From assembly GCF_045277565.1 (NCBI RefSeq), contig NZ_CP123584.1:3410001-3474000 (forward strand): a stretch of 64,000 nucleotides of DNA. The letters are read 5' to 3'. Source of the DNA: Aliisedimentitalea scapharcae (GTDB lineage: Bacteria; Pseudomonadota; Alphaproteobacteria; Rhodobacterales; Rhodobacteraceae). Under the pieces are notes generated by a model. That model made no database searches and was not told the origin of the DNA. It saw only the letters and a program-made list of their open reading frames with translations. Within the stretch, counting starts at the first letter, position 1. Each line of letters opens with the position of its first letter. Shown here piece after piece: positions 41,321 to 50,029 of this stretch. The translations under genes were made by a program, and so were the position numbers.

Positions 41321-42472
41321 TTAGCCGGCCAACTCTTCCAACACCCGGTCCATCATCGCATCACAGGCCGCCAGCTGGGTTTGCTCCAGATATTCGTCGG
41401 GCTTGTGCCCCTGCCCTTCCATCGATCCGGGGCCACAGACCACGGTGGGAATGCCCAGCCCGTCGAAATAGCCAGCCTCGGTGCCATACGGAACTTTGGT
41501 CACGTCGTTGCTTTGGGCCAGACGCTGGGCCAGCGAAACAACAGGCGCGTCGCCCGCGACCGACAGACCGGGATAGGCGTTGTATTGGTCCACCTCAATC
41601 CGGGCATCCGGAAATTGGCTGCGGTGAGCGGTCGCCACCTGTTCCGCCGCCGATTGGATGCGGCCCAGAATATCGGCTGCCTTGTCAGCGGCCAGATGGC
41701 GATATTCGAAATCCACAACCGCCTTGTCCGGCACGATATTCAGCGCCATGCCCCCGGACAGCTTGCCCACATGCACAGTTGAATAAGGAATGTCATAGGC
41801 GGCATCGCGCGCGCCGTTGATCATGAAATCCTGCTGCAACGCGCGCAGTTCAGCCACGAAATCCGTGGCCAGATGCAGCGCGTTCACAAACTGTGGGGCC
41901 AGCGCAGAATGGCCGTTCTGCCCAAAACAGGTTGCGCGCAGAGCAGCCTTGCCTTTGTGGCCCACGGCGACCTGCATGTCGGTTGGCTCACCCACGAAAC
42001 AGGCGCGCGGCAGGCCAATCGTGCCGTCGAGCGCGCCGATCATATGTTTGATCCCGACCACGCCAATTTCCTCGTCATAGGAAAAGGCGATTTTCAGCGG
42101 CTCTTTCAGATCCCGTCCCGCCGCCCGATCGGCCAGCGCCATGACAGAGGCGACATAGCCCTTCATGTCGGTTGTGCCACGCCCATAGACACGCCCATTG
42201 TCGCGGGTCAGGCGGAACGGATCACGGGTCCAGTCCTGTCCTTCGACCGGCACAACATCCGTGTGCGCCGACAACAGAATCCCGCCCGGCCCAGACGGTC
42301 CCAGCGCGGCAAAAATCCCGGCCTTTTCGCCGGTGCCATCCGGTACCCGGTGCACGGCAAAGCCGCGCGCGGTCAGAAAATCCTGAATATAGTCGATGAT
42401 CGCAAGATTGCTGTTGGCACTGACCGTGTTGAAACCGATCAGACGGTCCAAAATTTCAATCGTGTCTGTCAT
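41321..42472 (-). CDS. argE: Acetylornithine deacetylase (M20 family)
   Basis: The protein is 383 residues with the start MTDTIEILDRLIGFNTVS chosen at 42472. Metal-binding residues are visible in LLSAHTDVVPVEG (His, Asp), GRGTTDMKGY (bridging Asp), SYDEEIGVVG (catalytic Glu pair) and the late EGQGHKPDEYLE. The N-terminal IDFN-like opening and length fit ArgE, which releases ornithine from N-acetylornithine. Many Rhodobacterales carry several ArgE-like paralogues acting on other N-acyl amino acids, so the substrate is not certain. Confidence 0.82.
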   Translation of the reverse strand: MTDTIEILDRLIGFNTVSANSNLAIIDYIQDFLTARGFAVHRVPDGTGEKAGIFAALGPSGPGGILLSAHTDVVPVEGQDWTRDPFRLTRDNGRVYGRGTTDMKGYVASVMALADRAAGRDLKEPLKIAFSYDEEIGVVGIKHMIGALDGTIGLPRACFVGEPTDMQVAVGHKGKAALRATCFGQNGHSALAPQFVNALHLATDFVAELRALQQDFMINGARDAAYDIPYSTVHVGKLSGGMALNIVPDKAVVDFEYRHLAADKAADILGRIQSAAEQVATAHRSQFPDARIEVDQYNAYPGLSVAGDAPVVSLAQRLAQSNDVTKVPYGTEAGYFDGLGIPTVVCGPGSMEGQGHKPDEYLEQTQLAACDAMMDRVLEELAG

Positions 42473-42584
42473 CTTGTCCAAAGCCCACTCAGATTGCCGC
42501 CGTTTCCCACTCAATACGAACATTGCGCCCCAGACAAAAGACAGGCCTGCCCAAGCAGTGGTTAGAGGCAGGCTAAGATCTCTG

Positions 42585-43538
42585 TCAGACGTCGCGACGG
42601 CTGCCTTCGGGGCCCATGCGGATGCCCGGCACGCTGTCGCGGGTAATCCGGGACCGACAGTGTTCGATGAACGCTTTGACCGTGCTGGTGCCATCGGCTC
42701 CGCGTGCCATGATCAGCCCCATGCACATCGGGCGCACATCGCCGGTCAACGGAATGAACTGCAAGGTGCCCCCATCGGGGGATTGATTGGTCAGGGGCCG
42801 CACATTGGCGATGGAATAGCCATAGCCATTGGCGACCAGGCTGCGCATCACCGCCATGTCACGGGTGCGTTCCGCGATTTTGGGTTTGACCCCGGCCTTG
42901 GAAAAGAACGACAGGAAGTATTCGCCGCTCATCGGTAGATCCAGCAGCACCATGGGGTGATCGCGCAGTTCTTCGACTGAAACGGCCGGAAGATGCGCGA
43001 TGGGATGGGTTTCGGCGGCCAGAACATAGGGCGGCAGTTCCACCAGCCGCACAAAATCCAGGTCCGCGGGAATATCCAGATCATAGGTCAGAGCGATGTC
43101 CAGCTCGGCCCGGCGGATCTGAGAGAAGATCTCGGTCTGGTTCAATTCGACCTGGTTGATGCGGACATCGGGGTATTGCGCTTCGAATTCACGGCGTACC
43201 TTGGGCAGGACAAATTGGGCAAATGTCAGCAGACACCCGATGGACAGCGGCCCCTGCACGTTCCCGGAAATATCCCCGGCAATCGAGTTGAGCATATCCG
43301 CCTCGCGCAGGATCTTTTGCGACTGTCCCAAAAGGCGGATCCCGGCCTTGGTCAGCGACAGACCCTGGGCGTGTTTGCGTACAAACAGCGACAGACCGAA
43401 TTCCTCTTCGAGCTGGGACACGGCGGCAGAGATCGACGGCGACGACACATTCACCTTTTCGCTGGCCGCCGCGATAGAACCGCATTCGCCCACAGCAACG
43501 AAATATTCCAATTGTCTTAGGGTATAGCGCAGCGTCAT
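42585..43538 (-). CDS. LysR family transcriptional regulator
   Basis: The product is 317 residues, started at ATG 43538 (MTLRYTLRQLEYFVAVGECGS). Helix-turn-helix: SIAAASEKVNVSSPSISAAVSQLE. The effector domain contains GPLSIGCLLTFAQFVLPKV and a cluster of hydrophobic strands. The neighbours on the same strand are an EamA permease upstream (104 bases) and the deacetylase downstream, either of which it might regulate. Confidence 0.85.
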   Translation of the reverse strand: MTLRYTLRQLEYFVAVGECGSIAAASEKVNVSSPSISAAVSQLEEEFGLSLFVRKHAQGLSLTKAGIRLLGQSQKILREADMLNSIAGDISGNVQGPLSIGCLLTFAQFVLPKVRREFEAQYPDVRINQVELNQTEIFSQIRRAELDIALTYDLDIPADLDFVRLVELPPYVLAAETHPIAHLPAVSVEELRDHPMVLLDLPMSGEYFLSFFSKAGVKPKIAERTRDMAVMRSLVANGYGYSIANVRPLTNQSPDGGTLQFIPLTGDVRPMCMGLIMARGADGTSTVKAFIEHCRSRITRDSVPGIRMGPEGSRRDV

Positions 43539-43642
43539 GGCAAAACTATCCTCTGCGCCTGACCGGTTTTCAAGCCTGATAGCGGCTTTGATCAGATTTG
43601 GGAATGCCCCCAATGAGGCTGCATCCCGTTCACACAGACCCG

Positions 43643-44506
43643 TCAGGCCCGCGCCATCGCCCGTCCTGACAACCACAGCGAGGCCAACCCCGAACAGGTG
43701 ATCACACCCAGCCCAATCAGCCCCAAGGCGTCCGGCAGGTCCGAAAACACAATCCATCCCACCATTGTCGCGGCCAGCAGCTGGCTGTAAACCAACGGGG
43801 CCACAACGCTGGCCGGGGTTGTCTTGTTGGCCACCACCAACAGATAGTTTCCCGCAGCTGACCCCAGCGCGCTGACCAGGATCAACCCCGCATCCCCCCA
43901 ACCGACCCCTGCGGGCCATCCCGTCAGGGCCAGCGGCAGCAGTACGATTGCGCCAACAAACAACTGCGAGAACATCAAAAAGCCGGAACGATATTGCCCA
44001 GCCAACCACCGCGTTGCCACCAGAAACGAGCCGTGGAAACACCCTGCTGCCACCGCAAAACCCAGCCCCACGGTCATGCCGAACCCCGGCTTGACCACCA
44101 ACAGAACACCCGCAAATCCGATCAGCAACAGAACCGCCCGGACCGATGTCACCCGTTCCCCCAACAGCACTGCAGACAGCACAAAGGCAAGGATTGGTCC
44201 GACAAAGAACCCGCCGAACACATTGGCAATCGGTTCGGTTCGCAACGCGGTCAGGATCAGGCTGATCCCCCCCACGATCAGGCAGGCCCGCAGGATGATG
44301 CGCCAATCCAACAGCTGTGACAGCTCGGCCCGGTGCACCCGAAACGTCGGCAACAACACCACCAGCCCCACGGTAAACCGCGACCAGGCCACAAAAAACG
44401 GGCTAAAGCCATTGGCCGTCAACAGCTTTCCAGCTGCATCACCAATGACAATCAGGCTCATCGCGCTCACAACAAGGCCAAGCGCAGGGAGGAGACGGCT
44501 GTGCAT
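43643..44506 (-). CDS. EamA/DMT family permease
   Basis: The product is 287 residues with ten hydrophobic helices in two EamA repeats (FVAWSRFTVGLVVLLPTF in the first, LVYSQLLAATMVGWIVFSD in the second). It begins 21 bases after the MocR-type regulator gene on the same strand, so the two are probably one transcript. Such pairs often export an amine or amino acid related to the MocR ligand; this is inference. Confidence 0.82.
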   Translation of the reverse strand: MHSRLLPALGLVVSAMSLIVIGDAAGKLLTANGFSPFFVAWSRFTVGLVVLLPTFRVHRAELSQLLDWRIILRACLIVGGISLILTALRTEPIANVFGGFFVGPILAFVLSAVLLGERVTSVRAVLLLIGFAGVLLVVKPGFGMTVGLGFAVAAGCFHGSFLVATRWLAGQYRSGFLMFSQLFVGAIVLLPLALTGWPAGVGWGDAGLILVSALGSAAGNYLLVVANKTTPASVVAPLVYSQLLAATMVGWIVFSDLPDALGLIGLGVITCSGLASLWLSGRAMARA

Positions 44507-44527
44507 ATTTCCGGTCCCTTTCGCGGA

Positions 44528-45907
44528 TCAACCCAGCCAGTCCTTGCGGGTAACGGCGTCGTTCAATGCCAACAGATCCTCACGCAGCTGATCCCGTGAC
44601 ACCGGGCCACCCAGGCAAACACGCATGGCCTCGGGAGGTGTTCGACCCACGGCAAACGCATCGCTGGGCATGATGCCGATCTGGCGATTGCCCATCCGCC
44701 CCATAACTTCGGCGCGGCTGGTGCCATTTGGCAGGGTCAGCCACACATTGAAGGCCTCGGGCGCAGCGTGCAGGTCACATTGTTTCAGGACCGTGGCGGC
44801 GATCTCCTGTCGGGCGGCGGCCTCGGACCGGACAAAGGTCTGGATGTGCCCGGCAGTGCCGTCTTCGATCCAGCGGCTGAGCAGCGCCAGGTTCAGTGGC
44901 GAAGCCATGACGTTCATGGACCTCAGCGCCTGGGAAAACTGCCCCATCACCCCGGCAACGGGTACGCTGGTATAGGCCAATCGCAGGCCAGCACCAAAAC
45001 ATTTGGACACACCCGCGATATGCCATCCCAGTTCCGGCACCAGCTGTGAAATCGGCTGCGGTGCCTGTGCGGCGACAAACCGATAGGCGTCATCTTCGAT
45101 CAGCGGCAGCTCATGGGCGCGCAGCACCGCCGCAATCTGTTCGCGCCGCTTTTGCGGGATGGTGGCGGTCGTGGGGTTCTGCAAGATTGGATTCAGATAG
45201 AGCGCCACGGGGCGATCCTGACGAATGGCCTGATCCAGCGCATCGGGTAGAATGCCATCCGCATCGCCGGGCAATCCGACCAGCCGCAGCCCCAGCCGCG
45301 CCGCGATCGAACGGATACCGGGATAGGTGAGCTCCTCGCACAGGAGGGTCAGCCCCGGTTCGGCCAGCACCGTCAAAATCGCATAGAGGCTGGCATGGGT
45401 GCCCGCCGTGACGGCCAGCCGGTCAACATCACAGGTCACACCCTGTGCCTGCATCCAATGCGCTGCAATTTCGCGGTCCTGGACGCTACCGATCACCGAT
45501 TGATAACGCAGCAAGGCCACCAGATTGGCCGACACATGTGACATCCCCTGCGCCATGCGCGTCAACAGCGCCGGATCATCCGGTTCCGGTGGCATGTTCA
45601 TCATGGGGTCTTCTTCCTGGGCCCGGCGCGGGTCCGGGGCTTCTGGTACCTCTGGCGGTTCTGCTGCGGCCCGAACAAAGGTGCCCCGTCCGACAAAGCT
45701 CTCGATATAACCGCGCCGCACCGCTTCGGCATAGCCCCGCGAGACGGTCGACAAATCAATCCCCAGCCCCTGCGCCACTGCACGTTGTGGCGGCAACCGA
45801 TCTCCGGCGGCCAGAACCATTTTGTCGATATCGGATTTGATCGCCTCGGCGATTTCCACATAACGCGGGTGACCGGTCGGAACGAGCGTTGGGATCCACT
45901 GTTTCAT
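44528..45907 (-). CDS. MocR-type regulator (GntR helix-turn-helix plus aminotransferase fold)
   Basis: The product is 459 residues with start MKQWIPTLVPTGHPRYVEIA at 45907. Residues about 15-80 are a GntR-type winged helix (DRLPPQRAVAQGLGIDLSTVSRGYAEA). Residues about 115-459 are a fold-type I PLP domain with YLNPILQNPTTATIPQ and the lysine region AGVSKCFGAGLRLAY. MocR regulators sense PLP adducts of amines or amino acids. Repeated TTGCA-type motifs lie before its promoter. Confidence 0.88.
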   Translation of the reverse strand: MKQWIPTLVPTGHPRYVEIAEAIKSDIDKMVLAAGDRLPPQRAVAQGLGIDLSTVSRGYAEAVRRGYIESFVGRGTFVRAAAEPPEVPEAPDPRRAQEEDPMMNMPPEPDDPALLTRMAQGMSHVSANLVALLRYQSVIGSVQDREIAAHWMQAQGVTCDVDRLAVTAGTHASLYAILTVLAEPGLTLLCEELTYPGIRSIAARLGLRLVGLPGDADGILPDALDQAIRQDRPVALYLNPILQNPTTATIPQKRREQIAAVLRAHELPLIEDDAYRFVAAQAPQPISQLVPELGWHIAGVSKCFGAGLRLAYTSVPVAGVMGQFSQALRSMNVMASPLNLALLSRWIEDGTAGHIQTFVRSEAAARQEIAATVLKQCDLHAAPEAFNVWLTLPNGTSRAEVMGRMGNRQIGIMPSDAFAVGRTPPEAMRVCLGGPVSRDQLREDLLALNDAVTRKDWLG

Positions 45908-45968
45908 GTCAGCCTCTTGCCTTGTGGGGGTGCCGGACCGGGCCCGACAAAATGGATCATTACGGGGG

Positions 45969-46014
45969 ATTGCGTCACATTGCAATCACTTTGCATTCAA
46001 TTTGATTGCAATCA
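45969..46014. promoter_or_regulatory. Repeated ATTGCAATCA-type motifs, candidate MocR operator
   Basis: ATTGCAATCA occurs exactly at 45979-45988 and 46005-46014, with weaker copies ATTGCGTCA at 45969-45977 and TTTGCATTCA at 45990-45999. All are in the same orientation. MocR-family regulators are known to bind direct repeats upstream of their own genes or of divergent ones. The site lies between the MocR gene and the DUF983 gene. Confidence 0.5.
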
Positions 46015-46060
46015 ATTCTGAAACACTCTAATCGACTGGCAATCCACGGAGACACGCGCC

Positions 46061-46444
46061 ATGACCGATTCCCTTGCCCAGACCACCGAAGAAGACCGCC
46101 CCATGAAACCCGCCATCCTGAACGGGTTGCGCCTGAAGTGTCCCAATTGCGGCCAGGGCAAGCTGCTGCACAGCTATCTCAAGGTGAATGACACATGCAG
46201 CCACTGCGCCCAGCCGCTGCACCACCAGCGGGCCGATGATGGCCCCGCCTATCTGACCATCCTGCTGGTGGGTCATATCCTGGGGTTTGCGCTGCATTTC
46301 GTTTACACCACCTGGCGCCCCGAGCCTTTGACCCTGGCGCTGATCATGACCGCGGTCACTGTCACCGGGGCGCTGGCCCTGCTGCCTCGGATGAAGGGGC
46401 TGGTGGTCGCCTATCAATGGGCCAAACGGCTGCACGGCTTCTAA
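46061..46444 (+). CDS. DUF983 family membrane protein
   Basis: The product is 127 residues. Two CxxC pairs (LKCPNCGQGKL and DTCSHC) form a putative zinc ribbon at residues 27-55, followed by two membrane helices (YLTILLVGHILGFALHFVY and LALIMTAVTVTGALALL). Family members are common near cytochrome oxidase assembly genes in alphaproteobacteria; none are here. GGAGA precedes the ATG. Its role is unknown. Confidence 0.82.
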   Translation: MTDSLAQTTEEDRPMKPAILNGLRLKCPNCGQGKLLHSYLKVNDTCSHCAQPLHHQRADDGPAYLTILLVGHILGFALHFVYTTWRPEPLTLALIMTAVTVTGALALLPRMKGLVVAYQWAKRLHGF

Positions 46445-46472
46445 CGCTTCTTCAACACAACGCCTCCAGACA

Positions 46473-46498
46473 CGCCCGCCATTAGGTGGGCGTTTTTT
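46473..46498 (+). terminator. Terminator after the DUF983 gene
   Basis: Eight-base arms CGCCCGCC (46473-46480) and GGTGGGCG (46485-46492) with one G-U pair and an ATTA loop, followed by six T. A standard intrinsic terminator. Confidence 0.9.
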
Positions 46499-46526
46499 CT
46501 TGCGCCAGTGCGAAATCGCCCCTAGC

Positions 46527-46542
46527 TATACATCTGTATAAT
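46527..46542 (+). promoter_or_regulatory. Palindromic operator overlapping the -10 box of the TetR gene
   Basis: TATACA-TC-TGTATA (46527-46540) is a perfect dyad, and its right half runs into TATAAT (46537-46542), a consensus -10 box 26 bases before the GTG start. A repressor bound here would block the promoter, as expected for negative autoregulation by the TetR product. Confidence 0.6.
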
Positions 46543-46568
46543 TAGATTCCCACTTCAGGACCGCGCGC

Positions 46569-47210
46569 GTGACCTCTGCCCCTCGCAAATTCAACCGCAT
46601 CACGCCCGATCAGCGCAAACTGGCCCTGATCGAGGCCACATTGGCGTTGGTCGGTGAAAAGGGCGTACAGGGTGCAACTGTGCGGGCCATTGCCGACCGG
46701 GCAGATGTCACCCAAGGTTTGATCCGGCATCACTTCTCCTCCAAGGAAGAGCTGATTTCTGCCGCTTATGATCACCACATGACGACGTTGACCACGCTGG
46801 CGCAGGCCACGGTCGATCCGACAGCAGACACCGCCCGGAGCAGATTGGCGGGGTTCGTGCGGGCCACGCTGACCCCCCCGGTGGTTGACCAGAGATCGCT
46901 GGCGCTGTGGGCTGCATTTCTGAACCGTGTGCAACAGGACGCGGCCATGCGGGCCATACACCAACGCACGTATATGGTGTTTCGCGACCATCTCGAGGGG
47001 CTGATCCACGCCGCCCTGACCGAATCCAACCACCCTGCCCCCCAGGATCGGACCCGACGTCTGGCCATCGCTTGTAACGCGGTGCTGGATGGGCTGTGGC
47101 TCGAAGGGGGGGCGTTGCCCAACCTGTTTACACCTGATGAACTGTCCGAAATCGGCCTGGCTTCGGTCGGAGCATTGATCAACATTGACCTGAAACAAAA
47201 GGCTGAATGA
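46569..47210 (+). CDS. TetR family regulator (BetI-like)
   Basis: The protein is 213 residues with GTG start and CAGGA upstream. Helix-turn-helix: VRAIADRADVTQGLIRHHFSSKEE. The C-terminal domain carries the BetI-type region (LWAAFLNRVQQDAAMRAIHQR). Its stop overlaps the ATG of the aminotransferase by four bases, so it should regulate that two-gene operon. The ligand is unknown, possibly an amine or amino acid. Confidence 0.85.
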   Translation: MTSAPRKFNRITPDQRKLALIEATLALVGEKGVQGATVRAIADRADVTQGLIRHHFSSKEELISAAYDHHMTTLTTLAQATVDPTADTARSRLAGFVRATLTPPVVDQRSLALWAAFLNRVQQDAAMRAIHQRTYMVFRDHLEGLIHAALTESNHPAPQDRTRRLAIACNAVLDGLWLEGGALPNLFTPDELSEIGLASVGALINIDLKQKAE

Positions 47211-48403
47211 ACATGAAAACAGCTGCGATTACAGACCGGTTGGCCGGGCTGGGTGGAGCCAAGTGGAACCTGTACCAAAAGGCACGCGATATGGTGGCCA
47301 AAGGGGCTGACATCGTCGAAATGACCATTGGCGAGCCGGATGTCCCCACCCCCGCATCACTGAGCGGTGCGGCGATCACGGCGCTGCAGGCCGGGCGCAC
47401 CACCTATTCGACAGGCCGGGGGGAAATGGGGCTGCGACAGGCGTTGGCTGACAGTTATTCCGCCAGCCGCGGGCGGGCTTTTGGCCCCGAAAACATCCTG
47501 TGCTTCCCCGGCACCCAGACCGCGCTGTATGCGGTGATGATGGGCGTCGCGGACCATGGAGACCAGGTGCTGGTGGGTGATCCGATGTATGCCACCTATG
47601 AAGGCGTAATCCGCGCAACGGGGGCCGACATGGTGCCGGTCCCACTGCGCCCCGAGGCCGGTTTCCGGATGCAAGCCGCAGACATTGCCGCCCGCATCAC
47701 GCCGCGCAGCCGGGCGATCTTTCTCAATACGCCGCATAACCCCACCGGCGCGATCCTGAGCGCGCAGGACATTGCCGACATCGGTGCGCTGGCTTTGGAA
47801 CATGATCTCTGGATCATCTCGGACGAGGTCTATGAACATCTGGTGTTTGACGGGGCCGGTTTTGCCTCGCCCCTGTCCAATCCGGACCTGGCCGACCGGG
47901 TGATTGCGGTGTCGTCGATTTCGAAATCTCACGCCGCGCCAGGGTTTCGCAGCGGCTGGTGTGTGGGACCTGCATCCTTTTGTGATGCGCTGTTGCCAGT
48001 GTCGGAAACCATGCTGTTCGGCAATCAGCCGTTCATCGCCGACATGACCGAACAGGCGGTGCGCGCGGGATCCGAGGTCGCCCCGGGCATGCGCGCGCGC
48101 TATGCCGCCCGCGCTGCTGCGTTGGCCGACCGGCTGGCGCGCGACACCTGTCTGACCGTGCACCGCCCGGACGCGGGCATGTTTGCGTTGGTCAATGTGG
48201 CCGCCACGGGGCTGGATGGCACAGCCTATGGGGCCGATCTGCTCGAGACCGGTGGCGTGGCGGTCATGCCGGGGGTGTCCTTTGGCGCGGGGCTGACCGA
48301 TTGGGTCCGCGTGGCGCTGACCGTTGATGATGCAAGGTTTGCCACCGCGCTGGACCGCATCGTCGCCCATGCACAGACGCTTCGGACACGCGCGGCGCAG
48401 TGA
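47207..48403 (+). CDS. Class I PLP-dependent aminotransferase
   Basis: The protein is 398 residues, fold-type I, AspC/AAT-like. Motifs: TIGEPDVPTP at the N-terminal arm, NTPHNPTGAILS (cofactor Asn), WIISDEVYEHLVFDG (Asp and Tyr), SSISKSHAAPGFRSGW (PLP lysine and phosphate-binding Arg), and a final Arg in DWVRVALTVDD for the substrate carboxylate. The substrate amino acid cannot be read from the sequence. Coupled to the TetR gene (ATGA). Confidence 0.85.
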   Translation: MNMKTAAITDRLAGLGGAKWNLYQKARDMVAKGADIVEMTIGEPDVPTPASLSGAAITALQAGRTTYSTGRGEMGLRQALADSYSASRGRAFGPENILCFPGTQTALYAVMMGVADHGDQVLVGDPMYATYEGVIRATGADMVPVPLRPEAGFRMQAADIAARITPRSRAIFLNTPHNPTGAILSAQDIADIGALALEHDLWIISDEVYEHLVFDGAGFASPLSNPDLADRVIAVSSISKSHAAPGFRSGWCVGPASFCDALLPVSETMLFGNQPFIADMTEQAVRAGSEVAPGMRARYAARAAALADRLARDTCLTVHRPDAGMFALVNVAATGLDGTAYGADLLETGGVAVMPGVSFGAGLTDWVRVALTVDDARFATALDRIVAHAQTLRTRAAQ

Positions 48404-48542
48404 GACGGACCTGGCCGCGCCACCTGGCATCGGCGCTGCCCCACGCCTGAGGCGGCCACAGGTCCCGTCAGCCAGGTTGCCCCCCTGGCATGACGGGTCC
48501 GCCCCCAAGTCGACCGGGGTGATACCTGTGACACCTGACGGT

Positions 48543-49961
48543 TTACTCTGCCACAGCGCAGGCCCCCTGTGGCCGCGCGACCCCGCTGTAGATCGCCAAA
48601 CCCAATGCGACCGTCGCCAACCCGGCTGCAACCACCAGAGACGTCGAAAACGCATGTGACACATCTGGGACAGCAGCCAGGGAAACATCTCCGGTTCCCA
48701 GGACAGTGACAAAAACAGTGGGCATGGCGGATACCCCTGTCATCAGACCCAGGTTGCGCGACAGGCCAAGCAGACCGGAAAGGCGGCCACGCTGATCTGT
48801 GTCAGCGTCAACCAGAACGATCGTGTTGTTGGCAGCAAGAAAAAGCTGAAAGGCCGGTGTCAGCATGACAAGCGCCAAGATGTACCCCCCTGCTCCGAAC
48901 ATCCGAGGCAGAAACGCCAGGCACAGCAATCCCAACACCGTCTGCACCAGCCCGATCAGCAGCGCCCGATTTGCACCAATGCGGTCCGTCAATCGCCCCG
49001 CCGGAACACCAAAAAGCGCCGCGACAGCAGGGCCAGTTGCCAGCACAAAACCGATGAGCGCCTCGTTCAACCCCAATGAAAACGCCAGAAAGAACGGCCC
49101 AACCACAAGCGTCGACATCATGACGGTACCAATCAGCATATTCGTGGCAAAGCCGACGCCGGTTTTTCGATCAGCAAGCAGCTGCATGGATACCAATGGC
49201 GCAGATGTTCGCAGTTCGACAATCACGAACAGGATAAACCCTGCGACGGAAGCGGCACACAGCACAATCGGGTGCAGCGGGATACCAGAGACACCGCCGC
49301 TCGTCGCCAGCGCAAAGGCCGCAAGCGCAAACACAAGCACAAATGTTCCCGGCACATCCAGGTCCTTGAGCGCAGGCGCACTCCGTTTTGAGTTCCGAGG
49401 AATTGCCGTGGCACACAGAACAAGCGCAAGGGCCCCAAACCCTGCGAGCGCCCAAAAGCTCATCCGCCAATCGCCCCAGGCCAGCAACACCCCCCCAAGT
49501 GATGGGCCAAGGGCCGTGCCCAGGGCAGAGGTCGTGCCGAGAAGCCCCATCGCCGTGCCCAGCCGGTCTGTCGAGACGTGATCGCGGGCCATCGACATCG
49601 GCAACGCAATCAGAACGCCGCCCCCCGCCCCCTGCAGCGCCCGCCCGGCGATCAACACGTTCAAATTCGGCGCAGCCGCACACAGAATTGACGCGCCGAC
49701 AAAACCAACAAGGCCAGCTGTCAGAACGCGCCGATGACCATAAAGATCGCCCAACCGCCCGGCCGGAACCACGGCAATGGTAGCGAACATGAGATAGATC
49801 AAAACCACCCATTTGACGTTTGACACCGTGGCCGAGAAGACCAGAGTCAGTTTGGGAAGCAGGACAGACGCAATACTCACCCCCAGAGAGGCGGCCATTG
49901 CCGCTGCGGCAAGCGCAACCAGAATGGAGGTGGATGTCGGGGTCGGCTGGGTTTTGATCAT
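48543..49961 (-). CDS. MFS transporter, DHA2-like, regulated by a MerR protein
   Basis: The start at ATG 49961 gives 472 residues; the alternative ATG at 49979 is very close to the inferred transcription start and has no ribosome-binding site. The protein has about 14 hydrophobic helices, with MFS motif A as GRLGDLYGHRRVLT and motif C as GTTSALGTALGPSLGGVL. This is the drug:H+ antiporter type. A MerR gene is divergent, with a dyad in the promoter spacer, so expression is probably induced by a drug or metal sensed by that regulator. Confidence 0.82.
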   Translation of the reverse strand: MIKTQPTPTSTSILVALAAAAMAASLGVSIASVLLPKLTLVFSATVSNVKWVVLIYLMFATIAVVPAGRLGDLYGHRRVLTAGLVGFVGASILCAAAPNLNVLIAGRALQGAGGGVLIALPMSMARDHVSTDRLGTAMGLLGTTSALGTALGPSLGGVLLAWGDWRMSFWALAGFGALALVLCATAIPRNSKRSAPALKDLDVPGTFVLVFALAAFALATSGGVSGIPLHPIVLCAASVAGFILFVIVELRTSAPLVSMQLLADRKTGVGFATNMLIGTVMMSTLVVGPFFLAFSLGLNEALIGFVLATGPAVAALFGVPAGRLTDRIGANRALLIGLVQTVLGLLCLAFLPRMFGAGGYILALVMLTPAFQLFLAANNTIVLVDADTDQRGRLSGLLGLSRNLGLMTGVSAMPTVFVTVLGTGDVSLAAVPDVSHAFSTSLVVAAGLATVALGLAIYSGVARPQGACAVAE

Positions 49962-49997
49962 GGTGGTGTCTCTTGTCATAGCTACAGTTGACGACTA

Positions 49998-50028
49998 CCC
50001 TGCCACTTCAAGCCAACTTGAGGTCAAC
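49998..50028 (-). promoter_or_regulatory. MerR-type promoter of the MFS gene
   Basis: On the minus strand, TTGACC (50028-50023) is a -35 box followed by a spacer of about 19 bases and a weak -10. The spacer contains the dyad CTTCAAG-CCAA-CTTGAGG (50006-50023 on the plus strand), close to the SoxR/ZntR style. Long spacers with an internal dyad are the hallmark of promoters activated by MerR proteins through DNA distortion. The dyad also holds the ribosome-binding GAGG of merR itself. Confidence 0.65.
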
Positions 50029-50029
50029 C

